Part shown: piece after piece, positions 46,529 to 58,021 of the stretch
Position numbering within the stretch: the stretch's first letter is position 1
Layout: each line of letters begins with the position of its first letter
From: Panicum virgatum
Taxonomy: Eukaryota > Streptophyta > Magnoliopsida > Poales > Poaceae
Direction: 5' to 3'
Assembly (NCBI RefSeq): GCF_016808335.1
Contig: NC_053148.1
Location: forward strand, 43,788,930 to 43,852,929
Length of the DNA: 64,000 nt
Notes under the pieces: model-generated
Database searches by the model: none
What the model was told of the DNA's origin: nothing
The model's input: the letters and a program-made list of their open reading frames with translations, nothing else
Position numbers and translations under genes: made by a program

Positions 46529-47506
46529 CAACAACAACAACAACATAGCCTTTTTTCCCAAGCAAGTTGGGGTAGGCTAGAGATGAAACCCGAAAGAAAT
46601 AAGTTCAAGGTTCAGGCACATTAATAGCTAGTCTCCAAGCGCTCCTATCCAAAGCTATCTCTTTAGAGATGTTCCAATCCTTAAGGTCTCTCTTAACCGA
46701 CTCAACCCACGTCAGTTTAGGTCTACCTCTACCCCTCTTTACATTATCGACTAGCTCAAGGACCCCATTACGCACCGGCGCCTCAGGAGGCCTTCGTTGG
46801 ACATGTCCAAACCATCTCAGCCGATGCTGAGTAAGTTTCTCCTCAATTGGTGCCACCCCGACCCTATCCCGAATAACTTCGTTCCGGACTCTATCCCTCC
46901 TTGTGTGCCCGCAAAACCACCGCAACATCCGCATCTCTGCTACACTCAGTTGCTGCACATGTCGCCTTTTTGTAGGCCAACATTCAGCACCGTATAACAT
47001 CGCCGGACGAATTGCTGTCCTATAGAATTTGCCTTTTAGCTTTTGTGGCACCCTCTTGTCACAAAGGATGCCAGAAGCTTGCCGCCATTTCAACCAGCCA
47101 GCTGAAATTCTATGCCTAACATCTTCATCAATGTCGCCATCCTTTTGTAGCACCGATCCTAAATACCGAAACGTATCCTTCTGGACCACCACTTGCCCAT
47201 CTAGACTAACGTCTCCCCCCTCATGCCTAGTCGCGCTGAAATCGCACATCATGTACTCGGTCTTGGTCCTACTAAGTCTGAACCCTTTCGACTCTAACGT
47301 GCGTCTCCACAGCTCTAACTTCCTATTAACCCCTGCCCTACTCTCGTCAACTAGCACCACATCATCAGCAAAGAGCATACACCAAGGGATCCCACCTTGT
47401 ATATCCCTTGTGACCTCATCCATCACTAAAGCAAATAAATAAGGGCTCAATGCTGACCCCTGATGTAGGCCTATGTTAATAGAAAAGTCAGTGGTGTTGC
47501 CATCAC
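46529..47506 (-). mobile_element. RTE-type LINE, 5'-truncated, with perfect 15-bp target duplication
   Basis: Minus-strand non-LTR retrotransposon fragment. It encodes the C-terminal part of the reverse transcriptase: [20 protein letters not shown], the FADD box ([12 protein letters not shown]), KTEYMMCDF and the [11 protein letters not shown] region, ending INVPEP. A short 3' UTR and a (TTG)n tail at 46529-46548 follow, typical of plant RTE elements. The 15-bp duplication ACATGCTGTCACTTA flanks it exactly (46514-46528, 47507-47521). The 5' two-thirds of the element are missing, as is usual for LINEs. The open frame extends past the element's 5' end into host DNA by chance. Confidence 0.95.
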
Positions 47507-47521
47507 ACATGCTGTCACTTA

Positions 47522-48960
47522 AGCTAATAAAATACTTTATAAGAAGGCCACAACTTGCTGTTGGCCTCTCCCTCAAACACAAGTTTATCCCTAGGTAACA
47601 AAATGAAAATCTGGTTACAATGTCCATACCTGTAAAGCAAGGCTCAATCCACCATTGTCCTCAGGCTCAAAATACAGCAGCTTTAAATAGGAAAACAAAA
47701 TAAAATGCCTTCTGAGAAGTTTATGTGTCAGCAAACTTGCTGTAGTGCAGTTACACAATATATAAAATACATAAAGAGAATCAGCTAATCATCTATCAAT
47801 CATCATAAGTTAAAATAATGGAAGTGCAATAATGTCTTCTGTAAAAGAATAGGGCACATTAGTTTGGTAGAATAAGAAAAAAAAGTTTAATTCTGTAATA
47901 TTATATTTACAATTGAAAGAATACAATGCTCATCAGTTAACTGATGTAATCAGGTTACATGGTCAATTCTGTAAAAACAGGAAAATAGCTCACTCGCGCT
48001 GTACAGGTAACTGGTATTAAAGAAATTATTCATGACTTGGTGGCATCAGAATATATTGGGATTAGATGGTCGAACAATTTTAAATTGTTTCATGACAAAA
48101 AAAATAGAGTGTCCTGGTGGAGGCCGCTCCGCCGGCCGGTGTTGGAGGCGGCGCCGCTGGCCGCGCCCCCAGCTGGAGGTTTCTCCGCAGTGCGCCCCAG
48201 CCTTTTATGCATCTGATGCATTTAGAAGATGCTAACTGAAGCTTTGATCGAAGTGCCAAATGAACCAAGCAAATGACATCCACATTGGTTGGTGACCTAG
48301 ATCAAGAAGATTTGATTTTACAATGAGTTCGACAACAAACTTCCATGCATATGTACTGACTCCATTAAAGAAGATTTTTTCGGTTTCTCATTCCCAAATA
48401 TCAAACAAATTTCTATGCACCAACAAAATGACAATGCGACTGCCGAGTCACAATCTCAGATTTGGAATGCATTAAAAAAATTAAAACCAATTGTCTACAA
48501 TCGACTGCAAATTCACAACTCACCCGCCAAGAATGCTGACAGGAAGCTCCATATCTGAATATATGAGATTGGCTGCATCATTTCAAGCAAATCATCACAT
48601 ATAACTAGCTATAAATCAATGCTTTTTTTATACCACGACCATACTTCAAATGTGGACCATATCAATTGAACGAAAAAGTAGTGCATCAATCAAATGGAAA
48701 AGCATCATATGCACAGGGAGGGTTTCAAACCTTACATCTCCTTGGTGGCCTTGACTCGCATCTTTCGGGGCTCGGCATCCGTCTACCTCCCGTATCATCA
48801 CTGGCGTGCACCCCGCCCGGCTTCGCGCCTCGTCCGCTGCGGCCTCACCTCACCCAGCGGCAGTATAAAGTAGCATTAACTTCTCATTGGAATAAAGTAG
48901 CATGGTATAGTGTGCATTTCAGACAATTCAGAAATTTCAAACTGAGACAAGCAATGTTAT
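47522..48960. other. AT-rich DNA with small GC-rich islands, no gene proven
   Basis: GC-rich islands at 48110-48200 and 48740-48860 could be minus-strand exons of a transcript starting near 49.0-49.8 kb, but I found no protein family. Otherwise AT-rich. Confidence 0.35.
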
Positions 48961-49830
48961 TTTTCTCATGGCTTATTTTTCAGACCTGGAGCTCGAGCTC
49001 GACGGCGATGTGATCCCCGGCTCCCTCTCCGGCTCAGGGGGCTCCATGGGGGCGAGGGTCTCTCGCGCGCTAGGGTTTGAGGGCGGAGGGCTCGGTGCTG
49101 GGTTGGGAGGAAGGCTCTGGGGAGCGCGACCCTAGCTGAGAGAGGGGCGCCCCGCCCAGATTCGGCAAGGAGGCGTCTGGATCCAGCGAAGGTGCGGCCG
49201 GATCTGGCCCCAGGAGACGACCGGCGACCGGCGGCGGAAAAAAACAGAGACCGCCGATTTTTGGAGGCTGGGGGAAGAGAAAGGAGGCAGAGGACGCGCC
49301 GCACGCCGGCCGGCCCGCACGCCGGTCGCGGGGCCCCTAGCGCCGCCCCTAATGGCAGCGTGGCCGTGCCGCACGGTGCTCTCGCCGGCCACGGTGGGCT
49401 AGCAGCACGCCGGAGCCCCTCCCCCTGCCCCTGACGGCGGTGTGCCGCGCCGCACGGAGGCCGTCCCTCATGCCGGCCGCGAAGGCCCTTCCCCTGCCCC
49501 TCACCGCCGACGAGGAAGGGCGGCGGGGCCGTGCCACGGCGGAGGAGGGGCGGGTGGCGTCGGGTGAGGAAGACGGGATCGCAGGGCGGCTGCGCTTGAT
49601 TTCGGAGGAAAAAGAGAAGGGAGAGGGGGAGAAAATAGAGAAAAGAGAGAGTATACTGGAATCGAACGTGGCCGACCATGCGGAGCACGTGCGGGAGGGA
49701 GTGCGGGGCAGTGGGGTGGGCTTCAACGCGTTGAAGCCTGGCGAATCCATAGAAGATAGGCCGTCGGATTGCGTTGAAGCCTCCCAAGATCGCTGGCAGT
49801 CGTCGATTTTAATGTTGTAGCCTTTTCTGT
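48961..49830 (-). other. GC-rich island resembling a minus-strand first exon
   Basis: An 850-bp CpG-rich block like a grass promoter/5' exon. On the minus strand an ATG at about 49046 opens a short Pro/Glu/Ser-rich frame up to a donor-like CTCCAG|GTCTG at about 48986. The longer open frame through the block is Arg/Pro/Gly-rich and looks like composition only. It may mark the start of a transcript running left toward the kinase-like fragment; unproven. Confidence 0.35.
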
Positions 49831-49944
49831 GTCGGATTTGGTTGGTAAACGAAGTCCGGCTGTCTCAGCGAGGTGTAAATCGATGAGTGGACATAGCAAA
49901 GAAAACTTCGTGCTTTAGGGGATGGATTTAAAAAGACATTTGCA

Positions 49945-50110
49945 CAGTATTCGTCACATCAAATTTTTGGACACATGGCTGGAACATTAAATGCAGATAA
50001 AAAATAACTAATTACACAGTCTAACTGATTAACACAAGATGAATCTTTTAAGTCTAATTAGTCAATCATTGAATATTATTTGACAAGTAACGACGAAATG
50101 TGCCACAGTA
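49945..50110. mobile_element. Dispersed MITE-like repeat, copy 3
   Basis: Shares CGTCACATC, AACTAATTACACAGTCTAAC and CTTTTAAGTCTAATTA in order with 27535-27700. Non-coding. Confidence 0.6.
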
Positions 50111-50170
50111 CCAAAACTCAATTTTTTCCTCCAACTAAACCCATCCTAAGTAATAAATGCAATCTTATGG

Positions 50171-50266
50171 TGCACCTTATATATTGTGCAAATAGTAATA
50201 GCCAAAAGATTTCTAAGATGCACCTTATACATTGTGCAAGTAGTAATAGCCAAAAGATTTTTAAGG
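50171..50266 (+). repeat. 48-bp tandem duplication
   Basis: TGCACCTTATATATTGTGCA and its second copy TGCACCTTATACATTGTGCA start 48 bp apart (50171, 50219). Both are followed by AGTAGTAATAGCCAAAAGAT-like sequence. Confidence 0.88.
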
Positions 50267-50463
50267 TGCACCATAAGTATAAGATCATGCCATAGTGAAT
50301 AAAAAATAATCTATCTCCCCTTTGCTCTGGCACGTAATCTACTTTACAATAGTGAGCAGTTGTATATAGATACTTTTTTACTTTCAAGTAGGGGTGCAAA
50401 TTTGTGACTCTTAGGTGAACCTCCGACTTTCTTTAGTTCAAAATTTTGTACTAATTCTCCAAA

Positions 50464-51010
50464 ATGATATCTCAATTAGCGGCCCCGGAGCCGGAACGTG
50501 TGACTCGCTCACGCCTCGCACGTGGTGTTCGCCAGCTCCTCGTCCACTGGAAGGGCGAGCCTCCTTCGTCGGCCACATGGGAGGACCTAGACGGCTTCGT
50601 CGAGCGCTACCCCGCATTTCAGCTCGAGGACGAGCTGCTCGTCGAGGGAGGGAGAGATGTCATGTGGGGCGTCCAGTACCGACGCCGCCCGCGCGTCCAG
50701 GAGCAGCCGGCGCCGGCGCCGAGTGGTTAGGCGTGGATTTAGGCAGGCAGGCATGCGGATCGACATGCAAGGATTGCTAGAATTAAGGAGTTTGTTTCCT
50801 TTTGTTAGCCGGCCACGGGCCTATATAAGTCATGTAATCAGCACTCTTTGGATTAAGCAATGAACAACCTATCTCCTACCTCTCTCTCTACTCTTAATCT
50901 CATCCCCTTCACCATTGAGCAGTTAGGCAAAAACCCTAGCGCTCCTACCCGCCGAGACTACGAACTACGTAGTCGAGGTCCCGCTGTCTTGGGCGCTGAG
51001 GTCCTTGACA
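50464..51010 (+). mobile_element. Chromovirus (Ty3/gypsy) tail: chromodomain end plus 3' LTR
   Basis: 50464-50730 encodes the end of a chromoviral integrase: a chromodomain with LLVHWKGEPPSSATWEDL and AFQLEDELLVEGGRDVM. The purine tract GAGGGAGGGAGAGA (50644-50657) lies inside this coding sequence and is followed at once by TGTCATG, the probable LTR start (50658). The LTR has a TATATAAG box near 50822 and ends CCTTGACA at 51010. Everything upstream of the chromodomain is missing, so no target duplication can be seen. Confidence 0.82.
50658..51010 (+). repeat. Probable LTR of the chromovirus fragment
   Basis: 353 bp with TGTCA...TGACA inverted termini and TATATAAG promoter box. The boundary rests on the adjacent purine tract, as there is no second LTR to compare. 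Confidence 0.65.
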
Positions 51011-52320
51011 GTTTCTTAGCTGCTGAGCATGCGTTTATTATGTGACAAACAATTTAGTTTTAACTGGTTAGATTTAAGAGAGTTGACCAACTCGGCAGTA
51101 AATAAATTGTTGTAAAAGTTAAAATAAAGCTGAATTATAGTACAAGTGGTATGGAAATTTAGAAAAGCAACTGCAGGTTTCCCATGAATCACTGAACAAA
51201 CTTGGCTGTACACTGATTACTTCTAACAAGCATGTTAGTGCTCTTCTGTTACTTGAGTTATTGTAAATTGTAATATCCGTATATTATCATATTATTTCTC
51301 TATGCTTATTGTAACCACTAAATTTAAAAGGGTTCCAATGCAGGGGAAAGTTAGGTCACTCTTTCAAAACGGTCAACATGAACGTTTCAAGGTATGATCG
51401 CACGTATGAAAGAGTATGAAATGGTAGAACAAGTTTGTCCTTTGTATGACCAAAAGAGTATGAAACCGTTGAAAAAGTTTGCCCTTTGTCTGACCACTGA
51501 CAACACGCTTCACTGCTTACTTTTCAGCTATTGTGGTCCCAAGTGTGAAAATGTTGACAAAGTATGGATACTCTTGCCTTGTCGATCATATATATGGCCT
51601 GCAATAGAAGGCCTCTTTCCCTATGATGACTTTGCACATGTCCTGCAATTTATTCAAATGACCTTTTGCATGTGTTCTGCAATTTACTCCAGTCACGTAT
51701 CATGTGGTCTTGCGTCTTGCAGATCCAGCATTGCCATCTCTGTCGATTCACATATTTCCTGTTAATTTGTAGGCGATTAGATTTACTTATTAGTATTTTA
51801 TTTCTTCCAAAATACATACCTAACAACCAATAACAGATGTTATCGTTGGTACAAACTATACCCTTATATTTAATTTAAACCATAGCACCTTCCCCGGTAC
51901 TAAACCTGCCACCAAGTGAACAAATGCAGAGTAAAAAAAACTGCTGCGCTACTATGCTTGAAACTTGAAAGCCTCCACACTGCTCGAGCTGTCGAGCAGG
52001 CTTCGACTGCACATCTGAACCTCACCCTGCCACCCTCCTATTTTGACTTCTTTGCCTCTTTTCCCCGTCGTCAGATCCTGTGTGAACGCTAGAAAAGAGA
52101 CAAGACGTTGTCAAGCTACACCGATAGAGGTCCACTGCATCAGGTTTCGTACACACTCCCAGTCCCTTCAACCCTGTTTACCCTAAACTGCTTATTGTTC
52201 TAACAATCAATTTCATTTTCCTTTTGTAGCCAGAGAAAAATGGTCCCTTCCACGGATGTTGCTGCCGTCCACTACCAATCAGCCCGTTCTCTTTACCAGA
52301 TAGTTGTGCAACGGGCAGTT
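51011..52320. other. Intergenic, no gene recognised
   Basis: Short frames only, e.g. a Cys-rich one at 51394-51765 that matches no family I know. It may be part of a larger Helitron or other transposon. Confidence 0.35.
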
Positions 52321-52321
52321 A

Positions 52322-52864
52322 TCTTTACTAATATTAGACCGCTCATGTTAAACAAACAATGTAACATTGTCCTCTGAACATTAGCTGCACCAGTGATTAC
52401 TCTATGGAGCCATTTCCATAGTGACAATCTATCGCTCATTGCGCTATTGGTAACACTCTATGGATAGTAATCAGAATAACCGTATGCTGTTGAAGCCAGT
52501 AGTTCCTACCAATGTTAAATTCCCTAATATAAATTATTTGTGTCGTGTTAGATCTTGGATCTTGGACGATCACTACTTCAGTGAGAAACCTTGTGTTAAT
52601 GTTTGCGTATTTTGAACAACTAATGTTCTTAGGATTTCAGACCTGTTTCAGCAAAAGGACATCCTATTTCCAATATGCTGTTAACTATGCTAGAGCCTAC
52701 CGCTTAACTATGGCACTCCTCTTTGCAATTGAATTCCATACTTATGATGTCGCTTTCTCATATAATGTCATCTATACGATGATTCGAAATTTGATACGAT
52801 TTGTGTTACAAGGAGTGATACAAGCTTTATAGGTCCGCGCGCGATAGCGCACGGTATGCACTAG
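52322..52864 (+). mobile_element. Candidate non-autonomous Helitron
   Basis: Starts A|TCTTTACTAATATTAG, a Helitron-like 5' end. It finishes with an imperfect hairpin (CCG-c-GCGC-GATA-GCGC-a-CGG, about 52834-52853), then TATGCA and CTAG before a host T. About 543 bp without recognisable genes. The 3' end is better supported than the 5' end. Confidence 0.55.
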
Positions 52865-53187
52865 TACCTCAAACCTACAGCAACAGAAGGGATCTGCACC
52901 TTGCTTACTAGCTTTGATATGCTTTTCTTCCTCTTTTATGAGCACAGATGATAGCTTTTGAAGGTTCAATTTATATGATCCACAACTTTGTATTAAATAT
53001 ATAACTTTATCAAGGTATCATGTACTATTTGCATACACTTAGAATCCATGAATCACATAAATATAATACTACCACAAATATCTCAAATGTGTATACCTCT
53101 GTTCAAAAATAATCTGAATTCACATCCAAAAAATGAAATGGTATTGTGATGCTTATTGTTTTGCCACCGCATAACACTAGCTAATCT

Positions 53188-53220
53188 CACCAGAGGGCGC
53201 GACAAAGTCGCGCCAGGTTT
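53188..53220 (+). mobile_element. Second Helitron 3' terminus
   Basis: The hairpin GGCGCGAC-AAA-GTCGCGCC (8-bp perfect stem) is followed by AGGTTT and CTAG|T, the canonical Helitron 3' end. The 5' end was not found. It may be an older element into or beside which the 52.3-52.9 kb one inserted. Confidence 0.62.
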
Positions 53221-53229
53221 CTAGTGATA

Positions 53230-54050
53230 TCTCAATTTGAAAACTTAGTACAAAATTTTCAACTAAAAAAAATTGGAAGGGCACCTAAGAGTTATCAATT
53301 GACATATCTACTTTCAAGTACAAATCATAAGCATTGTAAAGCTGATCATACATATATCTAACTATTTATAGGTCCCACCTTAAGATGTTGTCGACGAACA
53401 GCCATTGCCCTTGCCTATGCCACCTGAAAATGTTACATCCAACACCCATCAGTCGCCTTCGGAACATGGTCCATCGATCTTTGCGCAGTAGTACTGGAGA
53501 CGAATAGTATGTTTGACTTTCGGCTGTGGAATTGTATTGGACTGAAATGATCGTTTGATTGGTGACTGCTTGGCTGGGTGAGTGAGACCACTGCTGAGAA
53601 TAAATGTAGTGGGCCAAATGTAGTCCGCTCATGACTAACCAGCCCGGCTCGGCCCAAACTGATAGGCCCAGCATGTAGCCCAGGTTGATCGTCGACTCGC
53701 CACGAATCCTGGCTCGGACCAGGTCATGCCCCGTGCGGCCGACCGCCGACGTGTTCCGGCCTCTGACTTCGCGGAGGCCACGTCCCTGCACGTGTCACCC
53801 AGCGCGGACACGTGTGGCGCGGCGGAGGCATCGGCATCGGCGCCGGCCGCCGTACGATGCTTCGCTTTGCTGTACACGCCGGTGCGCTCTCAGGAAGCAC
53901 GAACACGTCATCGCCCCGCGGCGCCCGTCTTTATCTCAGCAAGCAGCTCCATCTAGAGACCCCGCAGGCAGTCGCGTACGCGCGCGTGCGATCCTCGTAT
54001 CAGTCCATCTCGAGAATTCGGAGGTCGTCGGCTCGTCTCGCGCGCCGGGG
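53230..54050 (+). promoter_or_regulatory. Upstream region of the small two-exon gene
   Basis: AT-rich to about 53640, then GC-rich. Contains CACGTGTC (ABRE/G-box-like) near 53791 and 53807. The motif is simple and its use in regulation is only a possibility. Confidence 0.35.
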
Positions 54051-54418
54051 ATGGAGGACGCCGCCGGCGGGAGGAGGCAGCAGGAGATGGCGGCGGCGGG
54101 GGCGTCCAAGGCGCAGAGGGGGGCCGCGGCGGCCGGCGTCTCCGTGCACGAGTGGCTGCAGCACGTCAAGGCCTCCTTCCTCGGCCTGGTAAGCAACGTT
54201 AGCCAGCCATGAAGAAGAGCGGACGCCTCGTCTCGGCTCCCGATCGCGGTGCGTCATGGAGGGTTGGTTCGATGATGTGGTGTGTGCGTTTCCAGGTCCG
54301 GAAGGTGACGGCGAGGAGCGAGCAGGAGGCGGCGGAGGCGGACATGCTCGCGGCCAAGGCGCAGGTGGAGGCAACCGACGAGGCGGAGGCCAAGAAGAAG
54401 CAACTCGCTGATCACTGA
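54051..54418 (+). CDS. Small uncharacterised plant protein (2 exons, 86 aa)
   Basis: Exon 1 is 54051-54188 (46 codons) and exon 2 is 54296-54418 (40 codons plus TGA). The intron is GTAAGC...TTTCCAG and phase 0. The protein begins MEDAAGGRRQQEMAAAGASK, with an Ala/Gly-rich N-terminus, then HEWLQHVKASFLGL and an alpha-helical, Glu/Ala/Lys-rich C-terminus (VTARSEQEAAEADMLAAKAQ ... KKKQLADH) likely to form a coiled coil. There is no signal peptide or membrane segment. I recall short grass proteins of this look without a known function, so none is assigned. Support comes from the clean splice sites and the compositional break at the coding ends. Confidence 0.72.
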
Positions 54419-54604
54419 CGAATGATCCCGACATGATCCCGACATGTGTGGAGTAGCACCTCGCTGTTTGCTTCCAGTGTGATGGTGACAGATTCTGGAC
54501 TTGCACGCTGTCTCTTAGGTCGTTGTAACATGAACCAGCTACCATTATTATTGTAAGAGGAACTGTGTTATTCAGTGTTTAACTTAGATCAGATGAGCGC
54601 CTAA

Positions 54605-54747
54605 GACCGTCCACAGCGATAGGAGGAAATGGAGGAGTAAATCTACTGTTTGGCACTGTAGATGTACTGTTTGGCACTGTAGACAGAGAAGGCGTGGGAA
54701 ACGAGGCAAGAGCAAATTTGCTCTTGCTCTTGCCATTGTGGACAGCC
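54605..54747 (-). mobile_element. Harbinger-like MITE, copy B
   Basis: 143 bp, reverse complement of 32166-32308 and very similar throughout. Flanked by TAA on both sides (54602-54604, 54748-54750), the 3-bp target duplication expected for PIF/Harbinger. Inverted ends about GACCGTCCACA / TGTGGACAGCC. Confidence 0.85.
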
Positions 54748-55158
54748 TAATAACCCTCTGGACTGGGCTTGTTCGTTTCTCCCCTCTTGGGTTTGGGGGT
54801 GTGGATGGACCTTTGATTGGAAGAGCACATGACCATTCAGAATTTGGGACTGCGAGGAACAAGCGACGGTTCGGTCAAAACTAACAGCAATCTAACCACA
54901 AGCTAACACTCGGATCCGAAACTCTTGAGGCACTGAGTGCCATGTCTTAGCAAGCAAGAGCATACGGCTACCGAGTCATCACCCTGCACCTATAAGCCAT
55001 CAAAAACTGATGCAGAGGATTGACCTGAAACAAGCAGATAAGCAAAACGCACCTGACGCCTGAGATTACAATTTACAAGGAGACGGTGGCGGAGCTCGCT
55101 CAAAAATTTAGATGGGGCTGAAGATACCTCCAAAACTATTTGACTCCTCATTAGCCAT

Positions 55159-55226
55159 CTGATGGGTGATGAGATCGGCGGCAACGCCTCACCTGATGGG
55201 TGATGAGATCGGCGACAGCGCCTTTA
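55159..55226 (+). repeat. 34-bp tandem duplication
   Basis: CTGATGGGTGATGAGATCGG occurs twice, 34 bp apart, followed by CG(G/A)CA-type variation, just left of the CACTA element. Confidence 0.88.
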
Positions 55227-55379
55227 TTATTCTAGGACGATTATGGACTAGCACAAGTTCTAGCAGATTAATTAGCCGTAGAGCGCCGGCCTGCAGTAGC
55301 CAGCAGAGGGTAGCCGGCAGAAAGAGGTACTGGCGGCCAACAGCGGCACTGTTGGAGAAACACACATTGGTACCAGCAC

Positions 55380-55680
55380 GTTAACGCACATTGGTACCAG
55401 CACGTTAGTGCCGGTCAAATAGGAGCCGGCACTAACGTGCATGAACCGTACAAAGCGGGTACGTTAGTGCCGGCTAGAAACTCCAGCCGGCACTAACGTG
55501 CCATCCCCCAACGGTCAGCCCGTCTGCCACAACGGTCAAAAGACACGTTAGTGCCGGCTAGTGATTCTAGCCTGCACTAACTTGGTCAATTGCATGTTAG
55601 TGCCGGCTAGTAAATCTAGCCGGCACTAAATGTCCACACTTAGTGCTGGCTAAATCCACTAGCCGGCACTAACTTGCCCC
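55380..55680. repeat. Left subterminal repeat block of the CACTA element
   Basis: About ten direct and inverted TTAGTGCCGGC motifs; adjacent pairs form small hairpins such as GTGCCGGCTAG-N5-CTAGCCGGCAC. Confidence 0.9.
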
Positions 55681-56382
55681 GTATAAGCCAGGCACTCCTT
55701 CTTCCCCAGCCCGACCATTTCATTTGGCCGAGCTCCTCCTCTCTCTCATGGCGTGTTAGAGGGGAGGTGCTGCCCATTTTACCTCAAATTTGTGAGGATT
55801 TCACCCATCCAAGTGCACCAAAGGTTAGTAGCTTCTTCCACTCTTCTTTCACGGTGTTTATTCTTTGTTTCATGCTTTCTAGATAAAGAAAATAGTGATA
55901 TTAAGGTTGAGGAAAAATGAGCATAATTTTCCAATTTATTCATTAATTTGAGTAAAATAGAATCGATTTGTTACTTTTTAGAGAAGGTTTTCTAGATAGT
56001 TTAACTATGACACATTTAGAGTAATTTTTTTGAATTATTTCACGGGGACATGTGTATATGTTATTATGCAAAAATTTAAGGATTTTAAGGATGAGGAAAA
56101 ATGAGCATGATTTATTAATTTGTTCATTAATTTGAGCAAGGTAGAATTGATTTGTTGCTTTTTAGAGAATGATTACTATATAGTTTGACTATCACACATT
56201 TAGAATGAGTTTTTTTGAATTATTTCATGGTGACATGTCTATATGTTATTGTGCCAATTTATTTTGCTATTTAGTTTAAATTTACTAGATAGGTGGTCTA
56301 TGACACATTTACATTTTTTTGAATTACTTCATAGTAACATGTTTTTAGGGATAATGAGCATGATTTTTTTTAATTTGTACAG

Positions 56383-57816
56383 ATGGACCGGCAATGGATG
56401 CACGGAAGCCGGAGCACCTCGGCGTGGATTCAGGGTTTAGATTCTTTTCTCAAAGCGGCAATGGCAAATAGGTCGCCAAAGGGTTTAATGTGTTGTCCAT
56501 GCAGTGTTTGCAAAAATAAAAAGGAATTCCGAAAAAGAGATACTCTATGGAATCACCTGGCCTTGAATGGTTTCATGAGTAACTATAGTCTTTGGACTAA
56601 GCACGGCGAAGTTGGAGTTATGATGGAAGATAATGAAGAAGATGACGATGGTGATAACAATCTTCCAGATTGGACATGGGTTCATGAAGCAGGTGGCTTT
56701 CAAGATGAACCAATGGACGATTTCTGGCGGGGGGCAGATGATGTATATATCGAGTTTGCATCACTCTACGATTTATACCATCAAGATGCCCTTCACAAGT
56801 CCCTCGTCAGTGTATGGTGCATGTAAGTATTGTCTCTCATTTCATTATTTTAGCCTTGAGTGTTGATTGATCCCCGTTTTTCTTGTGTCCCGTAGGTCAA
56901 AAATTCAAATTTGCCGAAAGAAGAACTTTCATAACGTCGGGTTCTTCGACCCCGATATTATACACGAGAAATCGCTAGCGCTAAATTCTGGAGACATAGT
57001 CAATGTTATATACAGGGGGTTGCGTAAAAATAGCATGTGTCCCTTCATTCTCTTGCCATACAACCATCAGTGAGTCGTTCTTTGTTAGACTTTTTTTTCA
57101 ATCCCTTCGTATTAATAATACCATTTAATAACTATTATAATCAACATTAATTGGTTATGCGTATGTATATGCACAGCTTTCATTGGATATTGCTTTGTAT
57201 TCGGATTGAGGAGCACAAGGTCTTGGTGTACGACTCGTTAAGGCAAGATAAATCAAAGTACCAAGATATCATCGAGGTGGTAAATACTGCATGGAGTCGC
57301 TACCTCCACAAACACATAGGCTTGCCCATAGGTGAAATTGAGCCTCTTCATTGAGTGACTGATTTTCCGGTATGAATATACTCTCGCTACTAATGTCATT
57401 CGGAATAAAACATCAAAAAAATTCTATATCGTAACCCACATTTGTCCATAGTGTTGGAGACAGGGCCAAGGAAACAACTTATGTGGATACTACGTATGCG
57501 AGTGGATCAACTCTTTTGCAAGTGAAAAAGGGCAAATGACAGTGGAGGCATTCAATGTACGTGAGCACAATCACATCTGCTCATTATTTTAATTCATTAT
57601 TTTTTATTCTCATGTTTTTATCGAAAAATGTGACAGCATTGGCGGATGAAAGAAGAACTCATTGAAATCGCTCGGATCAGGGCAATTCAAGAAGCTATAT
57701 GTGGATTTCTACTCGATGAAGTCATAAATCCTAAGGGCGAATTTCATGGCGATCTCCGTCTAAGCGTCGCCCAAGAAGATCCGACGACGAGGAAGCTGAT
57801 ACGTTATTATAGTTGA
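56383..57816 (+). pseudogene. CACTA-derived gene: transposase-associated domain joined to Ulp1-like cysteine protease, no transposase core
   Basis: Exon 1 (56383-56822) starts MDRQWMHGSRSTSAW and contains the Cys/His-rich transposase-associated domain (CCPCSVCKNKKEFRKRDTLW, HLALNGF). Exons 56896-57069, 57177-57369, 57452-57556 and 57637-57816 encode a C48/Ulp1-type fold: His in FHWILLCIRI, Asp in VYDSLRQD, Gln in RQGQGNNLCG and Cys in LCGYYVCEW, so all catalytic positions are present. The ending is LIRYYS. All splice sites are GT-AG. An in-frame TGA at 57352-57354, just before the exon with the catalytic Cys, would truncate the product. In full CACTA elements the TNP2 core lies between the first domain and the protease-bearing gene; here that part is deleted. 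Confidence 0.82.
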
Positions 57817-58021
57817 TGTAATATCTCATGTACTTTTGAACTCCTAAGTGTTCCATACATGACATATAATATATATATATAAATATATAATTTAAGTGTA
57901 ATATGCTGTTCTAATAATACTGTGCAATGCAAAGAGTACGACTATGTAGTCACATACGCTAGAAATACGCATAGCCATACGTATAAAAACGAAAAGAAAA
58001 GAAACATAAAGAAGAAAAAAC

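Noticed and set aside
47507..47627. N-terminal extension of the LINE open frame
   Set aside because: This part lies outside the element, beyond the target duplication, and is host DNA open by chance.
48966..49787. 273-codon minus-strand open frame
   Set aside because: Composition-driven (Arg/Pro/Ala/Gly) in a CpG-rich block, with open frames on the opposite strand too; no family resemblance.
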